A DNA stretch of 64,000 nt, from NCBI RefSeq assembly GCF_003938655.1, contig NZ_RJJT01000026.1, positions 18,947-82,946 on the forward strand, given 5' to 3'. The notes under the pieces are model-generated. The model searched no databases. It worked only from the letters and a program-made list of their open reading frames with translations, and was not told the DNA's origin. Made by a program: the position numbers and the translations under genes. How positions within the stretch are numbered: the stretch's first letter is position 1; the number at the start of each line of letters is the position of its first letter. The DNA comes from Rhizobium pisi (GTDB lineage: Bacteria; Pseudomonadota; Alphaproteobacteria; Rhizobiales; Rhizobiaceae). Of this stretch, positions 8,396 through 16,741 are shown one piece after another.

Positions 8396-8703
8396 CATGT
8401 CTCCAAGGCGGGTGAAGCCACCCGGCCATACTGTCTCAGGCCATGTCGCAACCGTGACGCCGCGATTTTGTCCGCGCCCGTCCAGGTCGGAACGTCGGCG
8501 ATACTTCTCCGGGACTGAAACGAAACCTCGGCGGGATAATGACCGCTTGCGAGCATTCTTGAAAGAGTCCCGGACAAGAAACGCCGCGTCCGGAAGGTCG
8601 GCGGAGGCGATGTCAGGAAAACGCGCAAATATATGCCGCGTTTGCCTGCGGCCTCAGCCGATTTGGACCATACCCGATTGAAGCCCAAGAGCAAGGACGG
8701 GAA
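8396..8703. other. Intergenic region between the J-domain gene and cobS
   Basis: About 300 bp without a credible gene; the open frame on the minus strand has an Arg/Ser/Ala-rich translation with no family likeness. It presumably holds the cobS-cobT promoter. I see no cobalamin-riboswitch B12-box, so vitamin control at this site is not evident. Confidence 0.6.
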
Positions 8704-9324
8704 TTAACAAAAACCGTTCTGCTTCAACAATTGATAGGCCTGGATGACGGCGCGGAAACGCTCCTCCGAGCCACGATCGCCGCCATTGGCATCCGGATGG
8801 TGCTTCTTGACCAGTTCCTTGTAGCGGCTCTTGATTTCAGCCGACGTCGCGTTGGCGTGAAGGCCCATCGTGTCGAAAGCTTTGCTTTCCAGCGATTTCA
8901 GCTTGCGCGCCTGGGGAAAACGCGGCCCGCTGCCCTTACCGCCGCCTTCCTTGACGAAGCCGAATGGATCGCGAACGCGGGTGTAGGCGCCGGAGCGGAC
9001 CTCCGAATGCAACGGGCTGTCTTTCGCCGCCTTGTTGACGCCGACGGTCCATGTCGGCCGGTGGCCGGTGATCGCCTCTTTCTGATAGCGCGCGATCTCG
9101 CCGTCCGAGAGCCCGGAGAAATAATTGTAGCCCTTGTTGTATTCCTTGACGTGCTCGAAGCAGAACAAAAAGAACTGGCCCTCCGCATTGCGTCCCACGG
9201 GAGCGCGATGCGAGCCCTTCTTGTCACAGCCGTCCCACTGACAGGTAGGCGGCGCCTGCTCTGCCTCCTGCTCGCGTTTGCGACGTGTTCGGATGCGGTC
9301 GAAATATTTGGAATCAAGTCTCAT
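8704..9324 (-). CDS. J-domain (DnaJ-like) protein with N-terminal Cys/His module
   Basis: A 206-residue protein. The C-terminal 60 residues are a J domain with the HPD motif intact (LVKKHHPDANGG), which would stimulate a DnaK-type ATPase. The N-terminal half has a possible zinc module, CQWDGCDKKG followed about 20 residues later by CFEHV, and a conserved YNYFSGLSDGEIARYQ segment. The ATG at 9324 is chosen; upstream frame extension overlaps the divergent bolA gene. Many rhizobia have a similar protein next to cobS; its client is unknown. Confidence 0.85.
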   Translation of the reverse strand: MRLDSKYFDRIRTRRKREQEAEQAPPTCQWDGCDKKGSHRAPVGRNAEGQFFLFCFEHVKEYNKGYNYFSGLSDGEIARYQKEAITGHRPTWTVGVNKAAKDSPLHSEVRSGAYTRVRDPFGFVKEGGGKGSGPRFPQARKLKSLESKAFDTMGLHANATSAEIKSRYKELVKKHHPDANGGDRGSEERFRAVIQAYQLLKQNGFC

Positions 9325-9426
9325 GACGGCGCTAATTATGGGGCTGCCGCGAGGCGACAACAAGAATTGACAAATGGGAATGTTGCTGGCTTGGTGGGAA
9401 CCCTTTTCGCGAAGCAGCAAGACCGG

Positions 9427-9711
9427 ATGATGACCCTGCGGACCCGCATCGAAGAAAAACTTGTCGAAGCCTTCGCGCCCGAACGCCTGAGCGTCATCGA
9501 CGAGAGCCATCTGCATGCCGGCCATCAGCCCGACATCACAGGCACCGGCGAAACCCACATGCGGGTGAGGATCGTTTCGGCACAATTCGCCGGCATGTCG
9601 CGGCTGGCGCGCCACCGGGCGATCACCGACCTGTTGAAACCGGAACTCGATGCCGGATTGCACGCGCTCGCCGTCGAACCGGCGGCACCCGGTGAACCGA
9701 CCCGCTGGTAG
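9427..9711 (+). CDS. bolA: BolA family protein
   Basis: A 94-residue protein with the BolA fold signature: RIEEKLVEAFAPERLSVIDESHLHAGH, then ETHMRVRIVSAQFAGMSRLARHRAI and a terminal helix. The invariant-type His in HAGH and H in ARHR are the likely ligands for shared [2Fe-2S] clusters with monothiol glutaredoxins. BolA proteins act in iron-sulfur handling and stress response. It is divergent from the J-domain gene (gap about 100 bp) and convergent with the CorC-like gene. ATG codons at 9427 and 9430 are equivalent candidates. Confidence 0.93.
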   Translation: MMTLRTRIEEKLVEAFAPERLSVIDESHLHAGHQPDITGTGETHMRVRIVSAQFAGMSRLARHRAITDLLKPELDAGLHALAVEPAAPGEPTRW

Positions 9712-9757
9712 CGGCACAGCCTATATGGATATCCGCCGCCCGCAATCCAAGCGGGGA

Positions 9758-11071
9758 TCAGCCGGGTTTCGTGTCGTCTTCCTGCGCGGGACGGATGCGC
9801 AGCTTGGTGATCCGGTTCTTCTCCCGCTTCATGACGATGAAACGCTTGCCGTGGAAGGTAAAAGCCTGGCGCTCTTCCGGGATAGTCATGGATTCGTGAA
9901 TGACCAGGCCCGCGATCGTCGTTGCCTCCTCGTCTGGCAGGTTCCAGTCGAGCGCGCGGTTCAGGTCGCGGATCGGCACGCCGCCGTCGACGACGACGGA
10001 ACCGTCCGCCTCCTGGCGCACGCCCTGCATCTCGATATCGTGTTCGTCGGAAATGTCGCCGACGATTTCCTCCAGAATATCCTCCAGCGTGACGATGCCC
10101 TGCACCTCGCCATATTCGTCGACGACGACGGCGAAATGCTGCTTGCGGCGCAAGAAGGCATTGAGCTGGTCTTCGAGGTTCGTGCTGTCAGGCACGAACC
10201 ACGGCTTCTGCGCGATCTTCACGATATCGAGGTTCTGCGGCTCCATGTTGGGCTCGGCAAGCGCCCGCAAGAGATCCTTGGCATGGACGACGCCGATGAT
10301 GTTGTCGATCGTGCCGCGCCACAGCGGCATGCGCGTGTAAGGGCTTTCAAGAATGGCGCGCACCACCGCTTCCGGCGAATCGTCGGCATTGATCGCCCGC
10401 ATCGCGGTGCGATGGACCATGATGTCGGAGAGTTCCAGCTCGCTGAGATCAAGTACGCCGCCAAGGCGGTCGCGGTCTGCCTTTACGACCGATCCCTCGC
10501 GGTGCAGGAGATCGACGGCGCCGCGCAGTTCCTCATGCGCCGTCAACATCGAGACCTCCCGTGAGAGATTGATGCCGAACAGCGAAAGAATCCATCGCAC
10601 GATGGCGTTGACAAAGGAGGAAACCGGGCCGACGACGGCAACGAAGAGCTTGGCTGGAAATGCCACGGCAAGGGCGAAGCGATCGGGCGTCGAAATCGCC
10701 CAGCTCTTCGGCAGCACCTCCGCAAAGATGACCAGGATGACGGTCATCGCCAGCGTCGCCAGCGCCACGCCGGAATTGCCGAACAGTCCGAGAAAAAGGC
10801 TGGTGGCGATCGAGGACGACAGGATGTTGGCGAGATTGTTGCCGATGAGCAGCGCGCCGATCAGCCGGTCGCGACGTTCGATCAGTTGCCTAACGAGGCC
10901 GGCGCGCTCGTCGCCGTTTGCCTCCAGCGTATGGATGCGGCTGCGCGAAACGGCCGTCAGCGCAGTCTCCGAGCCGGAAAAGAAGGCAGACATGAGCACG
11001 AGCGCCGCAATCGAAAGGATTTCCGGCCAATACGCCACGAGAAATGCAAGAGCGCCTTCGACCGCGGTCAA
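9758..11071 (-). CDS. CNNM/CorC-type (hemolysin C family) membrane protein
   Basis: A 437-residue protein. Residues about 1-200 form a CNNM/DUF21 domain with four hydrophobic helices and the motif SAFFSGSETALTA. A pair of CBS domains follows (about 215-340, including VHRTAMRAINAD and VVDEYGEVQGIVTLEDILEEIVGDI), then a C-terminal transporter-associated (CorC_HlyC) domain. The family is linked to Mg2+/Co2+ transport; 'hemolysin' is a historical name. The start TTG overlaps the aroB stop (TTGA), giving a translationally coupled aroK-aroB-corC operon. Confidence 0.92.
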   Translation of the reverse strand: MTAVEGALAFLVAYWPEILSIAALVLMSAFFSGSETALTAVSRSRIHTLEANGDERAGLVRQLIERRDRLIGALLIGNNLANILSSSIATSLFLGLFGNSGVALATLAMTVILVIFAEVLPKSWAISTPDRFALAVAFPAKLFVAVVGPVSSFVNAIVRWILSLFGINLSREVSMLTAHEELRGAVDLLHREGSVVKADRDRLGGVLDLSELELSDIMVHRTAMRAINADDSPEAVVRAILESPYTRMPLWRGTIDNIIGVVHAKDLLRALAEPNMEPQNLDIVKIAQKPWFVPDSTNLEDQLNAFLRRKQHFAVVVDEYGEVQGIVTLEDILEEIVGDISDEHDIEMQGVRQEADGSVVVDGGVPIRDLNRALDWNLPDEEATTIAGLVIHESMTIPEERQAFTFHGKRFIVMKREKNRITKLRIRPAQEDDTKPG

Positions 11072-12198
11072 GGGTGTTTTTCCCGGAGAAAGCTGATCAC
11101 TTCGGAGGCGGGAATGTCGTCGGCGACGAAGGACTGGCCGATGCCGCGCGTCAGGATGAAGGTGAGCTTACCGCTCTTGACCTTCTTGTCCTGGGCAATC
11201 GCGTCCATCAGTGTTTCGGCCGGCGGCAGTTCGCCAGGAATCTCAGACATGCGGGTCGGCAGGCCAACCTCTCTCAGGTGTCGCTCGACACGGCGCGCAT
11301 CGTCGGGGCTTGCAAGGTTCATCCGCGCGGAGAATTCATGCGCCAGCACCATGCCGATCGAAACGCCCTCGCCATGCACGAGGCGGCTGCTGTCATAGGC
11401 CGTCGCCGCTTCCAGCGCATGGCCGAAAGTGTGGCCGAGATTAAGCAGCGCCCGCTGCCCGTTTTCCCGCTCGTCGGCGACGACGACGTCGGCCTTTGCC
11501 TGGCAACTGGTGGCAATCGCCTCGATGCGCGCGGACCCACCTGTAAAAACCGCCTTCCAGTTGGCTTCCAGCCAGGCGAAAAAGTCAGGCTTGTCGATCA
11601 GCCCGTATTTTGCGACCTCGGCGTAACCGGCGCGGAATTCGCGTTCGCTCAGCGTGTTCAGCACATCCGTATCGGCCAGAACCAGATCCGGCTGATGGAA
11701 GACGCCGATCAGATTCTTGCCGTGGCGGGAATTGATGCCGGTCTTGCCGCCGACGGAGGAATCGACCTGCGCCAGCAGCGAAGTCGGCACCTGCACGAAG
11801 CGCACGCCGCGCCTGATGATGCCGGCCGCAAATCCCGAGAGGTCGCCGATGACGCCGCCGCCGAGCGCGATGACGCAGTCGTTGCGTTCGACACGGGCCT
11901 CGAGCACCTTGTCGCAGACCGTGATCAGATGTTCGAAGCTCTTCGTCTTCTCGCCGGCCGGCAGGACCACCTTGGCCGCGACGATACCCGCCGCATCGAG
12001 GCTTGCCACGAGCGCTTCGAGATAGAGCGGCGCCACATGCTCGTCGGTGACGATGGCCGCCTTGCGGCCCTTGAGGCGGGAGGAGATCTCGGCGCCGGCC
12101 CGTGCGATCAGCCCCGGCCCGATCAGGATATCATAGGCCCGCTCGCCGAGCGGCACATGCACCGTCTGGACGGCGGGAGCGGAGGTTATCGCATTCAT
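11068..12198 (-). CDS. aroB: 3-dehydroquinate synthase
   Basis: A 376-residue protein, normal for the family. GERAYDILIGPGLI at the N-terminus, the NAD-binding region DCVIALGGGVIGDLSGFAAG, PTSLLAQVDSSVGGKTGINSRHGKNLIG, and the metal-ligand segment LLNLGHTFGHALE are all intact. It converts DAHP to 3-dehydroquinate, step two of the shikimate pathway. Its ATG overlaps the aroK stop (ATGA) and its stop overlaps the start of the CorC-like gene. Confidence 0.97.
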   Translation of the reverse strand: MNAITSAPAVQTVHVPLGERAYDILIGPGLIARAGAEISSRLKGRKAAIVTDEHVAPLYLEALVASLDAAGIVAAKVVLPAGEKTKSFEHLITVCDKVLEARVERNDCVIALGGGVIGDLSGFAAGIIRRGVRFVQVPTSLLAQVDSSVGGKTGINSRHGKNLIGVFHQPDLVLADTDVLNTLSEREFRAGYAEVAKYGLIDKPDFFAWLEANWKAVFTGGSARIEAIATSCQAKADVVVADERENGQRALLNLGHTFGHALEAATAYDSSRLVHGEGVSIGMVLAHEFSARMNLASPDDARRVERHLREVGLPTRMSEIPGELPPAETLMDAIAQDKKVKSGKLTFILTRGIGQSFVADDIPASEVISFLREKHP

Positions 12199-12785
12199 GA
12201 CGCTGCACTTTCTTTTTGAGCTTCGACCACGGCCTTCAGCACTTCGTCGGCCATGATTTCCTTGCGCACGTCGCGCGAGAGCACGGTGAGGTCAGCCAGC
12301 GCATAGATCGGATAACGCGCGTTCATCAGGTTTTCGAGCGTCTGCTTCGGATTTTCGGTCTTGAGCAGCGGTCGCGTGTCGCGCTTGTTGACCCGCTCCC
12401 AGAGCACATCGAGATCCGCCTTCAGCCAAACGGAAAGTCCGCCCTTCTTGATATGCCGGCGCGTCCGTTCGTTGACGAAGGCGCCGCCGCCGGTGGAGAC
12501 CACACGCGGCCCGTTTTTCAGGAGCCGTTTGATGACCCGCGTTTCCAGCGCCCGGAACTCTTCCTCGCCATAGGCTGCAAAAAGTTCGGCGATCGTCATG
12601 CGCGAAACGCGCTCGATTTCGTGATCGCTGTCGATGAAGGGAATGCCGAGCTGGCTGGCGAGGATGCGCCCGACGGAAGATTTTCCAGCACCCATCAGGC
12701 CGACGAGGATCAGATTGCGTGAACCGAGCGCGGCGCGAGCTCTGTCTTTCAGGCTGTCAGCAACGGTCAGCAGTGGGTCACTCAT
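12195..12785 (-). CDS. aroK: Shikimate kinase
   Basis: A 196-residue kinase from the ATG at 12785. Walker A GLMGAGKSSVG, shikimate-binding FIDSDHEIE and VVSTGGGAF, and the lid RDTRPLLKT are all present. It phosphorylates shikimate at O3. The frame extends 33 codons upstream to 12884, but the shorter start gives the usual family length. It is the first gene of aroK-aroB-corC and is divergent from the small membrane protein before xerD. Confidence 0.95.
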   Translation of the reverse strand: MSDPLLTVADSLKDRARAALGSRNLILVGLMGAGKSSVGRILASQLGIPFIDSDHEIERVSRMTIAELFAAYGEEEFRALETRVIKRLLKNGPRVVSTGGGAFVNERTRRHIKKGGLSVWLKADLDVLWERVNKRDTRPLLKTENPKQTLENLMNARYPIYALADLTVLSRDVRKEIMADEVLKAVVEAQKESAAS

Positions 12786-12878
12786 CGGTCCATTCACACT
12801 TTGTTTGCAAACCGTATCGACAAATGCAGGTGGAGCGTCAAGTCGCGGACAAGGGAATCGTGGCTTGAATAGCGCTTC

Positions 12879-12906
12879 TTGCACTTGCGAATATGCTTCT
12901 TATAAC
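12879..12906 (+). promoter_or_regulatory. Predicted promoter for the small membrane protein and xerD
   Basis: TTGCAC (12879-12884) and TATAAC (12901-12906) are spaced by 16 bp, just upstream of the ATG at 12918 or 12936. With so short a leader, the internal ATG at 12936 may be the true start. Confidence 0.45.
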
Positions 12907-12917
12907 AGAAGCAGAGC

Positions 12918-13112
12918 ATGAAGGAGTTGCCGGATATGCCGACCTTGTTCCGTTTCCTGTTCTTCTGCGCGATCCTCGCCGGGACGGTCTACGGAGCGAT
13001 GTGGGCGCTTGTGACCTTCGTGGAGCCGCAGCAGCGCGACGTAACGATCCGCATTCCGTCCGAGCGGGTCAACCCGCCTGCGACGGGCACGATCGATGCG
13101 ACCAGGAAGTGA
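12918..13112 (+). CDS. Small single-span membrane protein
   Basis: A 64-residue protein with one hydrophobic segment (about residues 9-31, LFRFLFFCAILAGTVYGAMWAL) followed by a short charged tail, RDVTIRIPSERVNP. An alternative ATG at 12936 would give MPTLFRF and a 58-residue product. It ends four bases before the xerD ATG, so the two are probably cotranscribed. I know of no function; similar short proteins precede xerD in rhizobia. It is not a membrane-anchored enzyme, as no domain is present. Confidence 0.75.
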   Translation: MKELPDMPTLFRFLFFCAILAGTVYGAMWALVTFVEPQQRDVTIRIPSERVNPPATGTIDATRK

Positions 13113-13116
13113 GGAC

Positions 13117-14070
13117 ATGAGGGATCTCGGCCGCGTCCATGTGGAATCCTTCCTGGAAATGATGAGCGCCGAACGGGGTGCTGCCGCCAACACGCTGCAA
13201 TCCTATGAGCGCGACCTCGAAGACGTCCTCTCCTTCCTGAACGGCCGCAGCATCCGGCTCATCGAAGCCGCCTCCGCCGATCTTGCTGCCTATCTCTCTT
13301 CGCTCGCCGGCCAGGGCTTCAAGCCCTCTTCGCAGGCGCGCCGGCTTGCGGCCATGCGCCAGTTCTACAAGTTCCTCTACGCCGAAGGCATTCGCACCGA
13401 CGACCCCACAGGTATCCTGGACGCGCCGAAGAACGGACGCCCCCTGCCGAAGACGATGGGCGTCGAAGAGGTGAGCCAGCTGCTTTCTCAGGCGCAGGCC
13501 GAGGCCGATGATCCGGCACCCGGCCAATTGCAGCGCCTGCGTATGCTGGCACTCCTGGAACTGCTCTACGCCACAGGCATGCGCGTCAGCGAGCTCGTCT
13601 CGCTTCCCGCCCGCGTGCTCGACCAGGAGGGCCGCTTCCTGATGATCCGCGGCAAGGGCAACAAGGAGCGGCTGGTGCCGCTCTCGCATTCGGCGATAAC
13701 GGCGCTCAAATCCTACGGGCGCCTGCTGGCGGCCGAAAACGCCGCCGCCAAGGAGCCGCAGGAAAGCCCCTGGCTGTTTCCTGCCGCCTCCAGGGAAGGC
13801 TACCTGCCGCGCCAGGTTTTTGCCCGCGACCTGAAGAACCTGGCGATCCGCGCCGGCCTGACGCCGTCGCTGATTTCACCGCATGTCATGCGCCACGCCT
13901 TTGCGAGCCACCTGCTTGCCAATGGCGCGGATCTGCGCGTCGTGCAGGAACTCCTCGGCCATTCGGACATTTCGACCACGCAGATCTACACCCATGTCCT
14001 CGAAGAGAGGCTGCAGCAGCTTGTCCAGACGCATCACCCCCTTGCCAAACAGGCGAAAAAGCACGAATAG
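13117..14070 (+). CDS. xerD: Site-specific tyrosine recombinase XerD
   Basis: A 317-residue recombinase. The N-terminal SAM-like domain (about 1-95) is followed by a catalytic domain with the conserved residues: Arg in YATGMRVSELV, Lys in GKGNKERLVPL, HVMRH (HxxR), LGH, and the nucleophilic Tyr in STTQIYTHV. With XerC it resolves chromosome dimers at dif. The ATG at 13117 is chosen because the longer frame overlaps the upstream small gene. No dif-like site was recognised nearby. It might be cotranscribed with accA, 63 bp downstream. Confidence 0.95.
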   Translation: MRDLGRVHVESFLEMMSAERGAAANTLQSYERDLEDVLSFLNGRSIRLIEAASADLAAYLSSLAGQGFKPSSQARRLAAMRQFYKFLYAEGIRTDDPTGILDAPKNGRPLPKTMGVEEVSQLLSQAQAEADDPAPGQLQRLRMLALLELLYATGMRVSELVSLPARVLDQEGRFLMIRGKGNKERLVPLSHSAITALKSYGRLLAAENAAAKEPQESPWLFPAASREGYLPRQVFARDLKNLAIRAGLTPSLISPHVMRHAFASHLLANGADLRVVQELLGHSDISTTQIYTHVLEERLQQLVQTHHPLAKQAKKHE

Positions 14071-14133
14071 GACCGGCGACAAGGGGCGGAGCCAGGAAAA
14101 CGCCCCGAGGCACAAGGAACGGAAACGCACCTC

Positions 14134-15087
14134 ATGCACAATTATCTCGACTTCGAAAAGCCGATCTCCGACCTCGAAGGCAAGATCATCGAGCTGAAGA
14201 AGCTCGCAACGGAAGACGAGAGTATCGACACCACCGATGAGATCGGCAGGCTGGAGGTTCGCGTCCGTGAGGCGATCGTTGAAATCTATTCCAAGCTGAA
14301 CCCCTGGCAGAAGACGCAGGTCGCCCGCCATCCGCAGCGCCCGCATTTCGTCGACTACGCCAAGACGCTGTTTCAGGAATTCACGCCGCTCGCCGGCGAC
14401 CGCAAGTTTTCCGAGGACGCCGCGATCCAGGCGGGTCTTGCCCGCTTCCGCGGCCAGCCCGTCGCCGTCATCGGCCAGGAAAAGGGCAACGACACCAAAA
14501 GCAGACTGAAGCACAATTTCGGCAGCCCGCGGCCGGAAGGCTACCGTAAGGCGATCCGCATCCTTGAAATGGCCGATCGTTTCGGCCTGCCCGTCATTTC
14601 GCTGGTGGATACAGCAGGCGCCTATCCCGGCGTCGGTGCCGAAGAGCGCGGCCAGGCCGAGGCGATCGCCCGTTCGACGGAAATGTGTCTCGGGGTCAAG
14701 GTTCCCCTCGTTTCCGTCGTCATCGGCGAAGGCGGCTCAGGTGGCGCGATTGCGATCGCTACCGGCAACCGGGTCTATATGCTCGAGCATTCGATCTACA
14801 GCGTCATCTCGCCGGAAGGGGCAGCCTCCATCCTCTGGCGCGATTCCACCCGCGCCCGGGAAGCGGCGACCAACATGAAGATCACCGCCGAGGACCTGAA
14901 ATCGCTCGGCGTCATCGACGGCATCATTTCCGAGCCGCTCGGCGGCGCGCATCGCGACCCCGACAGTGTGATAGCGGCAACCGGCGATGTGATCGCCAAT
15001 GCGCTCGGCGAAATGGCATCGCGTTCCGGCGAACAGCTGCGCAACGAGCGGCGGCAGAAATTCCTGAATATGGGCCGCAATCTTTAG
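14134..15087 (+). CDS. accA: Acetyl-CoA carboxylase, carboxyltransferase alpha subunit
   Basis: A 317-residue protein typical of AccA: MHNYLDFEKPISDLEGKI coiled N-terminus, PRPEGYRKAIRILEMADRFGLPVI, the VDTAGAYPGVGAEERGQAEAIA motif, and IGEGGSGGAIAIATGNRVYMLEHSIYSVISPEGAASILW. With AccD it transfers the carboxyl group from biotin to acetyl-CoA, the first committed step of fatty acid synthesis. It follows xerD with a 63-bp gap. accD is not in the window. Confidence 0.97.
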   Translation: MHNYLDFEKPISDLEGKIIELKKLATEDESIDTTDEIGRLEVRVREAIVEIYSKLNPWQKTQVARHPQRPHFVDYAKTLFQEFTPLAGDRKFSEDAAIQAGLARFRGQPVAVIGQEKGNDTKSRLKHNFGSPRPEGYRKAIRILEMADRFGLPVISLVDTAGAYPGVGAEERGQAEAIARSTEMCLGVKVPLVSVVIGEGGSGGAIAIATGNRVYMLEHSIYSVISPEGAASILWRDSTRAREAATNMKITAEDLKSLGVIDGIISEPLGGAHRDPDSVIAATGDVIANALGEMASRSGEQLRNERRQKFLNMGRNL

Positions 15088-15284
15088 GGTAAGACCTCGA
15101 CCGTTGAGGATTGAGGCCAAACCTTGGCCACATTAATGTTATCTGTGACATTTGCGCTTGCGGGGGTGTTCCGGGCAAGTCATAGGCTGTTAAGAATTTG
15201 TGAAGTATAAGCCACTTATGATTCCGCTTCGTGCCCGGACTCCATAGGCGGACCGGGACGCATTATCTTTATGGGCTAGTTTGG

Positions 15285-16511
15285 ATGCGCATACGTCATT
15301 TTGCCTATGTTTCCCTCATGGCGCTGGCTCTGGCCGGCTGCAATGACGCGTTGGAAACCGCGCAGGTCGATCTTTCCACGGTCAAGAACAAGGTCGAGCA
15401 GCCGCTTCCCTCTCACATCCTTACCGCCATGGCCGCCAAGGGCATGGACCGCAATTCGCCGATCATGATCCGCATCTTCAAGGAGGAAGGTGCGATGGAG
15501 ATCTGGAAGGCCAAGACCGACAACCGTTTCGACAAGATCGCCGATTACAAGATCTGCGCCTGGTCCGGCCGTCTCGGTCCGAAGGTCAAGACCGGCGACC
15601 GGCAGGCGCCGGAAGGCTTCTACGAGCTGACGCGCGCCAACCTCAACCCCAACTCGAAATATTATCTGGCCATCAACACCGGCTTCCCGAACCGCTACGA
15701 CGCGGTGAACGGCCGCACCGGCTCCGATCTGATGATCCATGGCGCCTGCTCGTCGTCGGGCTGCTATTCGATGACCGACCAGCAGGTGCTCGAGATCTAC
15801 GCCTTTGCTCGCGACGCCTTCAAGGGCGGCCAGTCGACGGTGCAGCTGCAGGCCTTCCCCTTCCGCATGACGGCGGAAAACATGGTCAAGCATCGCCTCG
15901 ACACGAACTACGACTTCTGGAAGATGCTGAAGGTCGGCTACGACAATTTCGAAGTGACGAAGCGCCCGCCCGAGGTGAACGTCTGCGAGAAGAAATACGT
16001 CTTCAACCAGCAGGCAACCGATGGCGGCGCCTTCAACGCCGCCGGCAAATGCCCTGCCATGTCGACGCCGCCGGCGCTGACGGCTGCCCTTGCCTCCTAC
16101 GGTAAGACCTATGACGCCGACTATGCCAAGGCGATGAGCAAATTTGACGGCATGGCCTGGTACGATCCGTCCGAGGCCGAGCGGAAGGCCGTGGTCGCCA
16201 AGCTGCGCAAAGGCCGCGAGCTCGCTTTTGCACCGACCGGCACATCGCTCGAAGCCGGACGCATGGTCAAGGTCGCAGAACTCGAAGACATGATGGCCAA
16301 GCGCACCGCCCAGAGCCTCACCGCCAAGACCGCGACCGGCGCCACGCCTGCGACACCTGCCCCATTGCAGCCAACGGCAGTCGCCGAAGCAGTACCTGCA
16401 GTCGTACCGGTGCCGATGCAGAATCCGCTGGCCTTTGCCGCGCCCGAACCGCAGGAGACGGCGGAAGTCGCGGCAAAGAAGCCGTTCTGGAAATTCTGGG
16501 CGAGGAACTGA
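15285..16511 (+). CDS. L,D-transpeptidase (YafK-like) lipoprotein
   Basis: A 408-residue protein starting MRIRHFAYVSLMALALAGC, with a lipobox (LAGC, Cys 19) implying acylation and membrane anchoring. The YkuD-type catalytic motif is SDLMIHGACSSSGCYSMTD, where Cys in SGCYS is the nucleophile and His in MIHG the partner. The C-terminal ~90 residues are Ala/Pro/Thr-rich low complexity ending KKPFWKFWARN. It probably forms peptidoglycan cross-links or attaches lipoproteins. The upstream frame extension lacks a signal, so the ATG at 15285 is preferred. Confidence 0.88.
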   Translation: MRIRHFAYVSLMALALAGCNDALETAQVDLSTVKNKVEQPLPSHILTAMAAKGMDRNSPIMIRIFKEEGAMEIWKAKTDNRFDKIADYKICAWSGRLGPKVKTGDRQAPEGFYELTRANLNPNSKYYLAINTGFPNRYDAVNGRTGSDLMIHGACSSSGCYSMTDQQVLEIYAFARDAFKGGQSTVQLQAFPFRMTAENMVKHRLDTNYDFWKMLKVGYDNFEVTKRPPEVNVCEKKYVFNQQATDGGAFNAAGKCPAMSTPPALTAALASYGKTYDADYAKAMSKFDGMAWYDPSEAERKAVVAKLRKGRELAFAPTGTSLEAGRMVKVAELEDMMAKRTAQSLTAKTATGATPATPAPLQPTAVAEAVPAVVPVPMQNPLAFAAPEPQETAEVAAKKPFWKFWARN

Positions 16512-16516
16512 ACGGC

Positions 16517-16741
16517 TTGAACCCCGTTCTTTACGATCTTCGTGGCCTGAAATGCCCGTTCCCCGTGATCAAGACACGCAAGAAGCTCGCCGCCATGGCA
16601 AGCGGGGCGCTCATTCAGGTCGACACGACAGACCCGCTTGCCGTGATCGACATGCCGCACTTCTGCAATGAGGACGGCCACGAATTGATCGAGACCGAAA
16701 AGACCGAAACCGGTCACCGCTTCCTGATCCGCAAAGGCTAA
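16517..16741 (+). CDS. TusA-family sulfur-relay protein
   Basis: A 74-residue protein, TTG start, six bases after the stop of the L,D-transpeptidase gene. It contains the signature CPFPVIKTRKKL, where the Cys of the CPxP motif carries persulfide sulfur in TusA/YedF/SirA proteins. The C-terminal HFCNEDGHELIE region matches. Its tail overlaps the 3' end of the convergent COG0523 GTPase by four bases. It is likely a cytoplasmic sulfur donor for tRNA thiolation or cofactor assembly; which one cannot be told from the sequence. Confidence 0.85.
   Translation: MNPVLYDLRGLKCPFPVIKTRKKLAAMASGALIQVDTTDPLAVIDMPHFCNEDGHELIETEKTETGHRFLIRKG

Noticed and set aside
8395..8694. A 99-codon frame between cobS and the J-domain gene
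   Set aside because: Low-complexity Arg/Ser/Leu composition, no SD and overlap with the cobS start region; it is more likely the cobS-cobT promoter region.
12786..12884. N-terminal extension of shikimate kinase
   Set aside because: The added 33 residues are not part of the AroK fold, and the ATG at 12785 gives the usual length.
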